From NCBI GenBank assembly GCA_977006965.1, contig OZ345375.1, forward strand, positions 372,001-436,000: a DNA stretch of 64,000 bases, read 5' to 3'. The stretch's first letter is position 1. The number at the start of each line of letters is the position of its first letter. Of this stretch, positions 29,518-39,142 are shown piece by piece. This DNA is from Phymatolithon calcareum (taxonomy: Eukaryota > Rhodophyta > Florideophyceae > Hapalidiales). The translations under genes and the position numbers were made by a program. The notes below the pieces were generated by a model. That model saw nothing but the letters and a program-made list of their open reading frames with translations. It ran no database searches and was not told the origin of the DNA.

Positions 29518-31602
29518 TTACACTATCATTTCTTCTAACATATGGATTTCCAGTGCTAAAAGTTTGTCAATCGCCGTTTTCGTCCCTTTTTCCCAAGATT
29601 CTTCTGCTCTTGGACTTGTCAAATTTCGTTGTAGAGTTTTCAGATTCTCTTCTGCGACCTCGTTGAAATGTTCAACGTACGACTCTGCTCTTCGTGGTGG
29701 GAAGCGGCCGAAGAACCACTTAACTGCTAGGAGTCGGTGTTTCCTGGATCGAATTTGGAGTACAGGGCTTACTTTCTCCTTAGTGTCCACGGTAATTTTT
29801 CTCTCTTTTTCTTCTTCCTTTTCAATCCATTCCTGTCGTCGGCGGTGGCTCTCGTGTTTGTGGGTCACCAGCCCTCGTACGGCTCGCTCGGTACTGCCTC
29901 TTAGGAGCTCATGCTCCTGCAGATAGCGGATATCCATCTCTGCTTGCTGTATGTCCCCTTCTTTTCCAGCGTAATTTTCTTCCTTCTCGATTTCGTCCTT
30001 CCCTCGTATAAGCCTCTGTGCGAAGTGCTCTCCGAGTTGCGCTCTTCTTATCTTTGGTGGAGTAATTCTGCAGAGGGCTCGCATTCGGGCGTGCAATCGT
30101 TTCGCGTAGTTACCGAAGGCAACAGAGTAGAACAAACCCTCCGCTTGGTTGATCTGCGCTTCGACTGAGTTTGTCCATGGTGTGAGGTGTATCGCGTACT
30201 CCCATCTGCATTGCACAAGAGCCTTGTACATTGCTATATTCTTGGTAGTAGCTAGTCCTTGCGCTTGGACTCCCAGGTCTTTTAGTCCCATGATGATTCC
30301 CTTCGCCGCGTTGATGCGGTTTAGTGTTGCGTGGTGGGTTACTCCCGTGTTGTCGATCGTGGTTCCCAGGTATTCCAGTAGGCGGGTTTCGTGGAGCTCC
30401 TGGCCTGAGAGCCGGAACTTGCGTTTGAATAATCCGGGATAGATAAGCACTTCGCTTTTTCCTTTCTTAGTGTTCCATGTCATTCCATTTTCTGTGGCCC
30501 AGCTCGTCGCCGTATCCAAAAGCCATTGCATACCATCGGAATTGGTGGCTTGGAGCTGCACGTCGTCCGCGAAAAGTATCGCGGGGTGCTTCGACATATG
30601 CCGAGGTGCTTTTTCCATTGCGAACGCGAATGTGTCCATGAACAAGTTGTACAAGCAGGGGCTCAGGGGCGATCCTTGGGGGACTCCGCGGTCAATAAGG
30701 AGCCACTTCTTTTCCTCGTCTCCGGCCGTTGTAATCCAGGATGGTTTGAGCAGGTATCTGACCATCTCCGCTAAGTCTGCGGGTAGGCATTTGTCCACAC
30801 GCTTCTGGAGTATGTCCCTAGGAACCCGATCGTAAGCCGCCGAGAGATCGAGAACGGCTACAAAGCGGTGTCCCTTCTTCATTGTGCTCGTGGACCTTAG
30901 TATCGCGAGCTCTGTCCCCTTATTTCTTTGGAATCCTAATTGGAAGTGGTGAAACTTGTACCGGCTGCGTATCGCCGAGTCCATGGCAGCGTCAATTATT
31001 TTCCGCACTTGGCTTAGGAGCGATATCGGTCTGTAGTTCCCAGCTTCGTGTGTCACTCCTTTCTTGTAAATCGGAATCAGCGTTGCTCTTCGCCAAGCCG
31101 TCGGGATGCATTTCAGCTTGCCGCACATTTCCCATAGGGACACAATCAGTTTCCCGCTCATTTCCGGATTTGCTTGGAGCATTTCAACTCCGATCCTGTC
31201 AGGCCCAAGTGCTTTTCCTCGTGGTGCTCGCCGGACTGCACTTTTGATCCCTTCCCGAAGTGTCTCTGACACTGCGAAATGACTTAGGGTAGGGTTCCAG
31301 GCTTTCTCTGTTTTGCATACGTTGGCAATATGGGCTGTGAACATGTGGGGGCGCACGGGAGCTCCCAGCGCTCGATTGATCCCTCTTCGTTTTCGCTTAC
31401 ATCTTAAGATTTTGCTCAGCGTCTCCATAGCTTTCCGGGGCGACTGGTCTTCAATATCATCGATGTATTTGGTATACTGCCCGGTTTTCGCCTTTCGTAT
31501 TGCGGCGCGCATTTCGTTTCGGAACTTCTTGTATGTTTTCCAGTCCTCCGTTCTCATTGTTTTCTTGGCTTTCCGGTACAGGCGGGTTCTCTCTTTTGCC
31601 AT
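29518..31602 (-). CDS. LINE A ORF2, reverse transcriptase part
   Basis: 694 codons in frame with the endonuclease after a single TGA. RT motifs are APRGKALGPDRIGVEML, GNYRPISLLSQVRKIID, FQLGFQRNKGTELAILRS, LDLSAAYDRVPRDIL, DRGVPQGSPLSPCLYNLF, ILFADDVQLQ and, downstream, LLEYLGTTIDNTG. Post-RT: FYSVAFGNYAKRLHARMRAL, RRAQLGEHFAQRL, then LLAVKWFFGRFPP and a terminal helical block. There is no RNase H domain. Catalytic aspartates are present, so only the stop prevents a full protein. Confidence 0.88.
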   Translation of the reverse strand: MAKERTRLYRKAKKTMRTEDWKTYKKFRNEMRAAIRKAKTGQYTKYIDDIEDQSPRKAMETLSKILRCKRKRRGINRALGAPVRPHMFTAHIANVCKTEKAWNPTLSHFAVSETLREGIKSAVRRAPRGKALGPDRIGVEMLQANPEMSGKLIVSLWEMCGKLKCIPTAWRRATLIPIYKKGVTHEAGNYRPISLLSQVRKIIDAAMDSAIRSRYKFHHFQLGFQRNKGTELAILRSTSTMKKGHRFVAVLDLSAAYDRVPRDILQKRVDKCLPADLAEMVRYLLKPSWITTAGDEEKKWLLIDRGVPQGSPLSPCLYNLFMDTFAFAMEKAPRHMSKHPAILFADDVQLQATNSDGMQWLLDTATSWATENGMTWNTKKGKSEVLIYPGLFKRKFRLSGQELHETRLLEYLGTTIDNTGVTHHATLNRINAAKGIIMGLKDLGVQAQGLATTKNIAMYKALVQCRWEYAIHLTPWTNSVEAQINQAEGLFYSVAFGNYAKRLHARMRALCRITPPKIRRAQLGEHFAQRLIRGKDEIEKEENYAGKEGDIQQAEMDIRYLQEHELLRGSTERAVRGLVTHKHESHRRRQEWIEKEEEKERKITVDTKEKVSPVLQIRSRKHRLLAVKWFFGRFPPRRAESYVEHFNEVAEENLKTLQRNLTSPRAEESWEKGTKTAIDKLLALEIHMLEEMIV

Positions 31603-32619
31603 TCAGTCCAGATTTCGTGTCCAGAATGGTTTAAAGCGTGGCGGTCGGCGGTGCTTGTTTGTCCACGGTTTGGTTACGAGCCGCTGGAATTTCTCGTACC
31701 ATTTGTCCAACCCCTTCTTGTGGCGACAGCATCGTAGTTCCCCTAACATTCTGGGCCCCCATTTTTCCATCGCTTTGGCCGCGCTTTCTGCTCTCTCCTC
31801 GCTCTTTCTCACTGTCGCTGAGATGAACGATTCCACCTTATCTGGGGCCGGTTTCCTATGGTCCACGTCCATAGCGACAGGGAGGTGTCCATTGCGTATT
31901 CCATCCCAAATCCCGTTGGGGGATTTCACCCTTGTCGTGTCCAGCGATTTGGTGGCAAACAAGTCGATGTTGCTGTTTCCTCTCGTTGATCTGTACGTAG
32001 CACCTTGTGCTGTGTGGATGCGCCAATTCGAGTTTGCAGCCCATTGTACAAGGTGTCGTCCTCTCATCTTGGATTTCGTGTCCCAGTGTTGGTGACGGGC
32101 ATTGAGGTCTCCCATGAGCACCGACTTTCCTCTGCAGTGTGTTTGGACGAGGTCCAGGTACTCCATAGTCTCTTGTCTCGAGGTATTCGGGGATAGGTAC
32201 GCCACGGCGACGTTTATTCCCGCCACCATCGTCACGAGTAGCTGGGCGTGATCCGTCGCATGACGAAACTTAACGTTAATTTTGAAGGGGAATCCTTTGC
32301 GCGTGAGGATTGCGACCCCACCCCTAGGCTTAGCACGTGGTGGGCATGGTCTTGTCGTGGATACCTGGTTGTAGGGGACCCTCAGCGATTGGTCCTCCTT
32401 TTGCCATGTCTCCGTAAGCCCGAGAATATCCACTTCGTTGTTTTTGAAGAGCTCCTCGACCATACGCGGCATTTCCGGAGAGCCGCCAACGTTAAATGTG
32501 CAGATCTTGATAGAAGGATTCAAGTTCATTGTGCAACGCATGAGGACGGGGAGCTTTGCGATGCCGTCGGGTTGTGCCTGATGTTGCTGGGGGGTAGGGC
32601 TTTTCTTTGTGGCCCGCAT
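31603..32619 (-). CDS. LINE A ORF2, APE-type endonuclease part
   Basis: The first 338 codons of ORF2, from ATG 32619. The domain nicks target DNA for target-primed reverse transcription. Motifs are IKICTFNVGGSPE (N), DILGLTETW (E), VAVAYLSPNT, VLMGDLNARHQHWDT (D-x-N) and, late in the domain, NSNIDLFATKS and IRNGHLPVAMDV (the usual SDH is replaced by NGH). It ends at a TGA directly followed by ATG in the same frame, 3' of KPFWTRNLD. A TGG to TGA change is the simplest explanation. Confidence 0.85.
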   Translation of the reverse strand: MRATKKSPTPQQHQAQPDGIAKLPVLMRCTMNLNPSIKICTFNVGGSPEMPRMVEELFKNNEVDILGLTETWQKEDQSLRVPYNQVSTTRPCPPRAKPRGGVAILTRKGFPFKINVKFRHATDHAQLLVTMVAGINVAVAYLSPNTSRQETMEYLDLVQTHCRGKSVLMGDLNARHQHWDTKSKMRGRHLVQWAANSNWRIHTAQGATYRSTRGNSNIDLFATKSLDTTRVKSPNGIWDGIRNGHLPVAMDVDHRKPAPDKVESFISATVRKSEERAESAAKAMEKWGPRMLGELRCCRHKKGLDKWYEKFQRLVTKPWTNKHRRPPRFKPFWTRNLD

Positions 32620-33077
32620 AAATGTTCCGGTTCAGACTCTGGGTGAGGTCGCCGGGGCTGGTGTCCGTGTGCGGGTGATCTCTTCTCGTTAGTGGGTCCC
32701 TCTGGATCTTCAGTTTTGACTGGGTCGTACTGGTCTTCGCTAGAGTTCTCACTGTGGACTGCATCTCCTCCGTTTTCGCCGTTGTACTTCGCGTGTCGCG
32801 GTTTTCGGGATTTTTCTTGTCCTGATTCTGGTGCTCCAGTCGCCGCAGCTCGTGCTTCGCTTCGTTCTTTGCGGTCTGTCACCAACATTTCTTCCAGTTC
32901 AATCTGTTTTGCGGTGTCTTCTGACTCTTCCACCGCCATTTTTAGGGCCTCGTCTGCAAGGCTGGCGTTTTCTCGATACCATCTCCTGGTGTGGAAATCG
33001 GCAGTACCGGCTGCACACTTCCTCATTCTTGATCGGATGGCACGAAGGTTCCGATCTGTGTGCTCTCGTTTTGACAT
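32526..33077 (-). CDS. LINE A ORF1 protein
   Basis: A 183-residue basic protein starting MSKREHTDRNLRAIRS at the ATG at 33077. An open frame with a GTG extends it to 33095. The N-terminal half is helical and charged (DEALKMAVEESEDTAKQ) and could be a short coiled coil. The C-terminal half is rich in P, H, E and R. I see no RRM or CCHC knuckle. By position it is the RNA-binding ORF1. It overlaps the ORF2 start by 94 bases in another frame. Confidence 0.6.
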   Translation of the reverse strand: MSKREHTDRNLRAIRSRMRKCAAGTADFHTRRWYRENASLADEALKMAVEESEDTAKQIELEEMLVTDRKERSEARAAATGAPESGQEKSRKPRHAKYNGENGGDAVHSENSSEDQYDPVKTEDPEGPTNEKRSPAHGHQPRRPHPESEPEHLCGPQRKALPPSNIRHNPTASQSSPSSCVAQ

Positions 33078-33150
33078 GTCTTGGCGTCTCGCCACGTTAG
33101 CACTCCAAATGCTGTACTTAGGGTCATATCTCAGGTGGTCGCGCTACATA

Positions 33151-33285
33151 ACAGAGCAGGTCCAACGCGGCTTGATCGATATACAACACATCCCTGGCAC
33201 GAGGCAGCCGGCTGATATTTTCACAAAGCCCCTAGGAAAGCAGAAGTTCCTCGACAATCTGCGAATTATCCGCAATCACGACTAA
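33151..33285 (+). pseudogene. Copia 2 RNase H C-terminal end
   Basis: Resumes after the LINE with TEQVQRGLIDIQHIPGTRQ and PADIFTKPLGKQKFLDNLR, then a stop. PADIFTKPL is the usual end of copia Pol. Confidence 0.9.
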
Positions 33286-33300
33286 GAGCCTGACCGGGGG

Positions 33301-33536
33301 TGCTAGTCCTACATCTTCCCCAGTCTCTTAATCGTTTTTCTTGCTAGTCCTACATCACCCACATATCGAGAGACTCGAGTTCATAGCGCACATGGGTGAT
33401 CGCATGACTCGCCAGCCACATATCTGGCTGGCGAACCAAGCACGCGACACACTGTGGCACCCAGCCGACAGGCACATCTAGCCTACAAATAGCTAGAGTT
33501 CCACCATTCCAATAAACCAAGGAACTAGTCTCCACA
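33301..33536 (+). repeat. Copia 2 3' LTR with an extra 41-bp partial repeat
   Basis: The LTR proper is 33342-33536. It is preceded by 33301-33341, which starts with the same TGCTAGTCCTACATC as the LTR and follows a CCGGGGG run that could be the polypurine tract. The 5' LTR lacks this extension and abuts its target duplication directly. Confidence 0.8.
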
Positions 33537-33541
33537 GACTC

Positions 33542-34220
33542 CATTTTCCTTGTCCCACCCACCGCACCCTAGGGTTGACAGAGAGGGCTCCTGTATCTCA
33601 GTGAGCTAGCCTGGTTTTCAGGCTGCACTCCGGTTGAGCAAGCTGAGCGCATTTCTATTGACCAAACGACTCCCAAGAGTTTACTTGGTTTGCTCGTAGG
33701 TCTAAGCTAGGAATTCACTGCTCAGAAGTGACCAGCACAACCTTGAGTGTCTCCACAATACCACGGTTAACCGTGGGTCAGGGTGGGACCGTCCGCTAAA
33801 ACCCTAAAATACGAATTATCTAGAGAGCTCCAGAAATTTCCGTACAGCAATGCATTTGTCAAATAGTGCTTGTGCTCGAATATTCTGGATATTTCTCGCA
33901 TGCTGATCGCTAGCAAAGCTGTCACTACTTACGCGCTACATGCATGTCCTGGTTATACTTTTCGTCGAAAGGGCGGCATATAGGGCGAGATTTAATTTTG
34001 AACCCAACGAGGCCTTCTGCGTTTACTGTTTGGCAATGCCTGAGGAAGACTAGTATTATTCCCTATTCTCTATTCTTCTTTCTTTCCGGCGGAATTCCCT
34101 ATTCGACAAGTTTGTGAGTGTTTGGTTCGTAGTCGGTAGGTTCCGCGAACTACTGGTTAAGTTGGCGCTAGCTCTGATTACTTGTGCTCCTAAAGACATC
34201 CAATCGACAAGACATGTAGC
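33542..34220. other. No recognised gene
   Basis: Intergenic sequence between copia 2 and a LINE D insertion. Only short open frames; no motif or repeat was recognised. Confidence 0.5.
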
Positions 34221-34399
34221 TAAACTGTTCTACGAAGATGAGTACAGAAATTGAGTTTAAGTGCAAGAGACTCACAGGAGCTCTTGTTGGGAGAGAATTA
34301 AGAATCAAGAACGTTTTGAGCAGCCAGAAGTTACTCCAAGGTGAGGCTTTGGGAGCTCTCAAAAAAATAAAATCATCAAATATCCGTTAAACTGTTCTA
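34221..34399 (+). mobile_element. Short LINE D insertion with 12-bp target duplication
   Basis: TAAACTGTTCTA is repeated at 34221-34232 and 34388-34399. The insert holds MSTEIEFKCKRLTGALVG then RELRIKNVLSS and the tail GGGAGCTCTCAAAAAAATAA. About 155 bp, 5'-truncated. Confidence 0.85.
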
Positions 34400-34986
34400 A
34401 CCTTTGAGTGACAGTCAATTCAAAATGACAGAGAATAGGAGGTTGGAAATAATGTTTCTCGTTTCTCATGCCTTTTCCGTAATCGCCGTCGTGAGCATTC
34501 TCTTCATCCAAATGTCTACATTTGTTGTACAATACATCTTGGAGCACTAAGATGACAACCTCGGACATTACTCCGTCGAGAAAAGTGCAGAAACCGAAGA
34601 TTTGCACATTCGAAAAGTTTTCAAAAACTTGGCATTTGCTCTCCAGGCAACTGGCCATAGGCAAGATGCGAAAGAGAGCAAATTTGCTTGGATCGAGATC
34701 TTAGTAAAACCGACACAGATGATCCCTGTGTCTTCACAAAAATCTAAGCGTAGTTCGCCGTACAGAAAGGGTAGAATTTTTCGGTAAAGCCTTTCCGCAA
34801 TAAGATCTTCGACATTCGAATATGCTTGGTTCTCACGGGTACGATATCGAAATAAATCCCCAGCGTGCTGTCGAGGTGACATAAAATAGTCGCGAAAGTG
34901 CTAGTATCCGGAACTAGGTGGTCCAGTTGCTTAGTCTCATGTCAGGTTATGCGTGCAGCCCATCGCCAAGAAATTTTAAACTCAAG
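34400..34986. other. Unassigned; minus-strand ORF at 34568-34882
   Basis: A 104-codon minus-strand frame (starting MSPRQHAGDLFRYRTREN) is open but matches no family I recognise. It has no clear domain and no paralogue in the window. It could be a chance frame. Confidence 0.3.
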
Positions 34987-34994
34987 GGCTCGAC

Positions 34995-35323
34995 CAGGTT
35001 TTCTTCCCAGTTCAATTTTCGCTATTGCCAGTGGAGCAATGAGTCAATCAATAGCAATAGGGTTTCTAGCAGGCAATAGAAATTGCAATTGAGGTACTTC
35101 TGGCAGTACCAATTGCTAACAGGATTCTGCGAGCTATATTAGGCGCAAAACAGTTCTACCATTTTCATCTAAAATTCGCTGCAACCTAATAGTAAACAGA
35201 ATGGCTCCAAGTTGCGTTGCAATTGAGCAAAATTCTCCAGTTAGCATTGCAATTGTTTAACCTCCATACAATAAATAGAAATTTTCAATTAATTGCAATA
35301 AAATTGAATTGGGACCATCCCTG
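34995..35323. mobile_element. Non-autonomous hAT element (329 bp)
   Basis: Perfect 8-bp duplication GGCTCGAC (34987-34994 and 35324-35331). Ends are CAGGTTTTCTTCCCAGTTCA and, reversed, CAGGGATGGTCCCAATTCA, both running into AATTTT. Inside are many ATTGCAATT motifs like those in the autonomous hAT at 11802. It encodes no protein and would depend on a transposase in trans. Confidence 0.9.
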
Positions 35324-35331
35324 GGCTCGAC

Positions 35332-36103
35332 AAAAGCTATCGATGTTCGTGCGAATAAAATAGTCACGAATGTGCGATTCAGAACCAGATCCCAACCGGA
35401 ACTTGGTGATCGATTAGTTTTGCCTAGTGTCATATAGTAAACAAGGCCAATGTCTACAACTTTCATGAAGTCTGTTATGAAGAGAAGCGCTTGATATTTG
35501 CCGCGACGAGCGCTGCACTAGTAGCCCTGGACAAAAACCTATATTTCCGTGTGGATGACTAGGCAGATAGTCGAATGGGACTATCCTTCCGGTCTGGACT
35601 CTCAGTGCACACTCTCTTCTCTTGATTTCAGAAAGAGGAAGAAGTGGAAGCTTTATTTAAAAGTTATCAACGCATCTGCAGACACTTGTGGAAACTTGGC
35701 GAAGGGCATAGGGCCACGGACAGGGTCTTTCGCGGAAGCACCTTCCCAAATTTGTATTTCCCTTTTGAGCTAAGTAATCACATGAGGAACCATTGCCCCT
35801 GATATCCAACTTTGGATATGTATGGCTATGGCTATTAGAACTTTCCAGGAGGTTTGCTTTTCAATGGTCTATCCGGTCGTATCTCAACTGCACCGACGAA
35901 TCTTACGAAACGAAAGGATTACAGTTTACCGATAGATACTGGCTGCAGCGTGAGTGCTTAAGCGAGGTGGTGAGAAGGACGGACTGGAATGCGTACGAAT
36001 TCTACGTGGACAAAACTCCCCGAGACTACTCAAGTAATGAGAGCAGTCTCCATTTTGCAGAGGAAATAGTCTTTCTTTTGTTTGCGGCGGGGCATCAAAG
36101 CAA
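35332..36103. other. Decayed LINE pieces, no intact gene
   Basis: On the minus strand 35645-35780 reads FAKFPQVSADALITF and ends in CTTTTAAATAAAG, a LINE C-terminus with its tail. The plus-strand frame at 35793-36107 (including RRTDWNAYEFYVDKTPRDY) is open but unrecognised; it may be part of the LINE E copy that follows. Confidence 0.4.
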
Positions 36104-37045
36104 TTGAAGCGCGTGATGAATATCTTCCAGATAGAATCGTGGGATTTCCGGTGCCGACACGTGCTCAAGAAGCTGAGAAACATGCTGGCCGATATTGCTG
36201 AAAATCAGGAGGACAAAGGAGCTGAGCTGCAACTGCGAGCAATGAACAAGCTTCAGTTATGGAGGATCCGCCGCTCAGCAATGCGCTATGACGCGTACTG
36301 AAGCATCAAGAGAAATGATAAGTGTAGAAGATTGCCTTTCGAAGCTGTTGTCGTCCACTTAAAATATTAAGTCTGAACAAGAGCAAAAGTAGGATCCTAC
36401 GTGCGATATACACCCACGAAACCTAGTCAAATTCAAGGAGGAACTTGGACTGTTGGCGATAGCCGCGCAAAAGGCGACAATGGCATAACCAAGTTGGAGC
36501 AAGAAGGAAAAGCAGAATGTGGAACGGGCTATTGAAGCAATTTTATTGAACTCGGAAGCACTGCATTTTTAGCAGTAATGAAGCATAGTTAAGGAACGCG
36601 ATAAAATGGCGCCAACATTCCTCCAGTAATCCAAGACAGCTGCCCTCCGTTGAGTCTGGGAACGGCAAGAAGAACGCCGTGCCAGGAAAATTGACTTTTC
36701 CAAGAACGATCTACCGCACCAATCAGTGACGATGAAAGAAAGCAGGCACAACATTCTCTGCGCAAGATGGTTTGTAGGTGACTTTCCAAGAAATCCGCCG
36801 AAGTTGATACATGAAATGGGCAGTCAAGCAGCATGGGCAATAGGAGCACTCAACAGTATCCTGAAAAAAACTACATGGACCCCTACAGTGGAGAACAAAG
36901 TGGCCCGAACCATTGACGAGATGCTACTAGTTTCTGATTAAGGCAACTGAAGTTACGAGTCTAGTAGAATGCTTAGAAAGTGCCGACTTTCATCAAGTTA
37001 GAACACATGGTACTTTCTCAATAAATGCACTTAATTACGACTCTC
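36104..37045 (+). pseudogene. LINE family E C-terminal region
   Basis: Pieces read ENQEDKGAELQLRAMNK, then RHNILCARWFVGDFPRNPPK and GALNSILKKTTWTPTVEN, ending RTIDEMLLVSD and a stop. The tail holds ACTTTCTCAATAAATGC. The same blocks occur at 38440-38765 and 58803-59510. The CARWF-DFP segment is the family E form of the GRFP domain. Frames are broken between 36301 and 36690. Confidence 0.6.
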
Positions 37046-37124
37046 CTCCTGTAAAGCAGCTGCTAAGCATCAGAAGGAAATCGCGAGAAATGGGCTGCGT
37101 GGCACTGAAGACGGGTACTTTCTT

Positions 37125-37886
37125 TTAAATTTGGAATTTATTACACCCCCTCAGCAACACTCAGGAGACTGCAAGGGAGATGCGTTTCTTTTGCTACTTC
37201 TCCTGTAGCCCCTTTACTATGGTCGGATGCGCGCAGGCCGATTTGAGTTTAGAGTCGCTGCCCTAGCTGCAAAAACCCTCCTCCCAGAAGGTTGGAGGGA
37301 AAATCTTAGAGTTCGCTTCTCCGGTTTCATAGCTGGTTCAGAACCTTATCTTGCTGGCTAGTGCTCTATTCGAGGTCGTCGTAGAATACGATTGTGAAGA
37401 CCAGTTCTTGATAGAGTACTTTCTCAGTCACCTTACTTTCCTCTTCAGTTAGGCAGTATCTTCCAAGGTACTCCTTGAGATCGTTCACAAGAGCTGGTAC
37501 GGTATACCCGAATTTATTTTCGAGAAGTGTGGTACTCATCGGGGGAAACGCCCGAATGCCCATTTCACTGCCAATTGGCGGTGTCTTGCTCTCGGAAGTC
37601 GAATGATCCCCGGAGAGAACCCGGGAAGATCGAAAGGAATTTTTATCTTTCTGTTGGACCCCAAGAGGTCTCCTATGTCTTTGAAGAGCAAGTCCTTTAG
37701 GGATTTCGCTCTAACTCCTTGCTTGAGATAGGGAATTGAAGACGAGCAATTAAACTGTTCCAGGAAATCAGGTGTTGGGAGGAGGTTGACCGGACCGAAC
37801 CGACCACAAAAAACACAAGACAAGTTTCCGGCGCGGGCGCCCGTGCCCGCGCCGGCGCAAGTGGCCGCAGCGATCGAGCTGCACAA
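37125..37886 (-). pseudogene. LINE C-terminal fragment
   Basis: The minus strand encodes IRLPRARHRQLAVKWAFGR then, in the next frame, KFGYTVPALVNDLKEYLGRY and EESKVTEKVLYQELVF. The tail near 37130-37170 (minus, TGTAATAAATTCC) resembles that at 23380-23420. The RHRQLAVKWAFGRFP block is the conserved post-RT domain. Confidence 0.65.
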
Positions 37887-38056
37887 AGCGCTTTATTCGG
37901 CGGTAATCCCGCCGGAAATGCCTGGCGCGATACCAACGCATTTGCAGACATCTGGTGGGGTACCAAAACCTACCTCTGGATCAAGGTTGAAACTTGACGG
38001 GGAAATATGCTCTGCTATACTATGTCACGCGAAGTCAGCTAAGCTTGACTTAGGAT

Positions 38057-38260
38057 TCAGTATGCAGTCGCGGTATTGACTGGCTGGAACATGGTAAGGA
38101 CTTCATCATGCGCTCTCCTTGTGAGGGTAAATTCCTCTGGTGATAACTTGTCTTTCAATAACCCTGTCTTAATATCTTGGATAGAATCTCTTCCAGTTTG
38201 CCCTTTCCACATTAAGAAGACAAGCCAAGATTGTGAACGAGGCAGAGGACGCATGGGTGC
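38057..38260 (-). pseudogene. LINE C-terminal fragment
   Basis: The minus strand reads GQTGRDSIQDIKTGLLKDKL then SPEEFTLTRRAHDEVLTMF, parallel to GQTGKILSKISRQ at about 44320 and to the terminal helix of the copy at 37366-37563. It is a short remnant. Confidence 0.5.
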
Positions 38261-38429
38261 GACTGGAACTCGAAACGATGGACAAACACATGATTTCAAA
38301 CAAGGCAGTTGGTAGTCTGCATTAATCAGATCTCAAAGAAACGGGGAAAAGCAGGGAAACTGAACAGTGAGTAAAATCACGTTCTCAAATACTAATCTAC
38401 CTCACCAAGCAGCGTGACAGTAAGAGAGG

Positions 38430-38765
38430 AGACACAGTATCCTTTGCGCAAGATGGTTTGCCAGACATTTCCCAAAGAACATACCAAAACTGATAAGTTA
38501 TAGAGCATGGGCAGTGGGAACACTAAACCGTATCCTGACGAAGCCTACGCAGACCGCCGGCGAAGAGGCTAGTGATACGATCCTATTTCATACTGACTTA
38601 GGCAAGCGAAACTATTCGATGAGAGTAGACTGCTCACGTTAGAAAGGTGCTGACTTGGCTCAAGTTGGGACAAATGGTACCTTGTCATTAAATTCTCCAA
38701 ATTACGAGTTTCCTCAAGTTGGGACATATGGTGCCTTTCAAATAAACTTCGCAAATTACGACGAC
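38430..38765 (+). mobile_element. LINE family E 3' end with duplicated tail
   Basis: Reading CARWF and AVGTLNRILTKPTQTAGEE, then a 3' UTR in which CAAGTTGGGACA, TGGTRCCTT and CAAATTACGA occur twice in tandem (about 38660 and 38717). Each unit ends in an ATTAAATTC- or AAATAAAC-like motif. The duplication suggests tail slippage or two stacked insertions. Confidence 0.55.
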
Positions 38766-39088
38766 CTGGCACGGAGAGATTTCATGTTGCATTGTGGACT
38801 TCCACAAATCTTTTGAGGCATTAATCATCGAAATAAAAATTAACTTGAATCTACATAAAAAGCAGAGCCCTCTTGAAAAGTTACCATGTCCTGACGTAAT
38901 ACAATCCTATAGCCTTTCACAATCAAGCGTGAGCAAGCAGAAGGAGAAAAGCACAGTGCTTACTTGGAACATTGTCTGGACTGAGCTCAACCAAACATGA
39001 GTTTATTCTGAAGAGTTCAAAGTCAAAATAAAGCTTTGAGATGCGCAGAGAGATCCTTACCATTCTGTCAGATTTGAACACTTAAAAG

Positions 39089-39142
39089 AATTCGAATTGG
39101 AGGGGATATATATGTTTATTTTAAAAGCTCCAATTCGAATTG
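39089..39142 (-). mobile_element. Ultra-short (32-bp) LINE 3'-end insertion
   Basis: AATTCGAATTG is repeated at 39089-39099 and 39132-39142. Between them is GAGGGGATATATATG and TTTATTTTAAAAGCTCC, which on the minus strand is a LINE tail (GGAGCTTTTAAAATAAAC, then an oligo-C end). The duplicated site is itself palindromic, so part of the match is not independent. Confidence 0.55.

Larger units (their letters stand above)
29411..33136 (-). mobile_element. LINE family A, nearly full length, inserted in copia 2
   Basis: Flanked by the 14-bp duplication GGTCGCGCTACATA (29397-29410 and 33137-33150). Minus-strand order is a short 5' leader (33136-33078), ORF1, ORF2 (endonuclease, RT) and a 107-bp 3' UTR ending in an oligo-C run, seen as GGGGGG at 29411-29416 on the plus strand. 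At 3726 bp it looks complete or nearly so. One TGA breaks ORF2. Confidence 0.92.
25051..33541 (+). mobile_element. Ty1/copia LTR retrotransposon, copia 2, split by a LINE
   Basis: LTRs at 25056-25250 and 33342-33536 (195 bp each) are flanked by the 5-bp duplication GACTC (25051-25055, 33537-33541). They differ at two positions that I can see, about 1 percent, so it is older than copia 1. Internal order is primer site, gag-protease-integrase, RT, RNase H. The RNase H region is interrupted by LINE A (29411-33136). The coding part is distinctly GC-rich against its surroundings. Confidence 0.95.

Noticed and set aside
29483-32646. Several plus-strand open frames of 60-260 codons.
   Set aside because: They mirror LINE A ORF1/ORF2 on the minus strand and have no motifs of their own.
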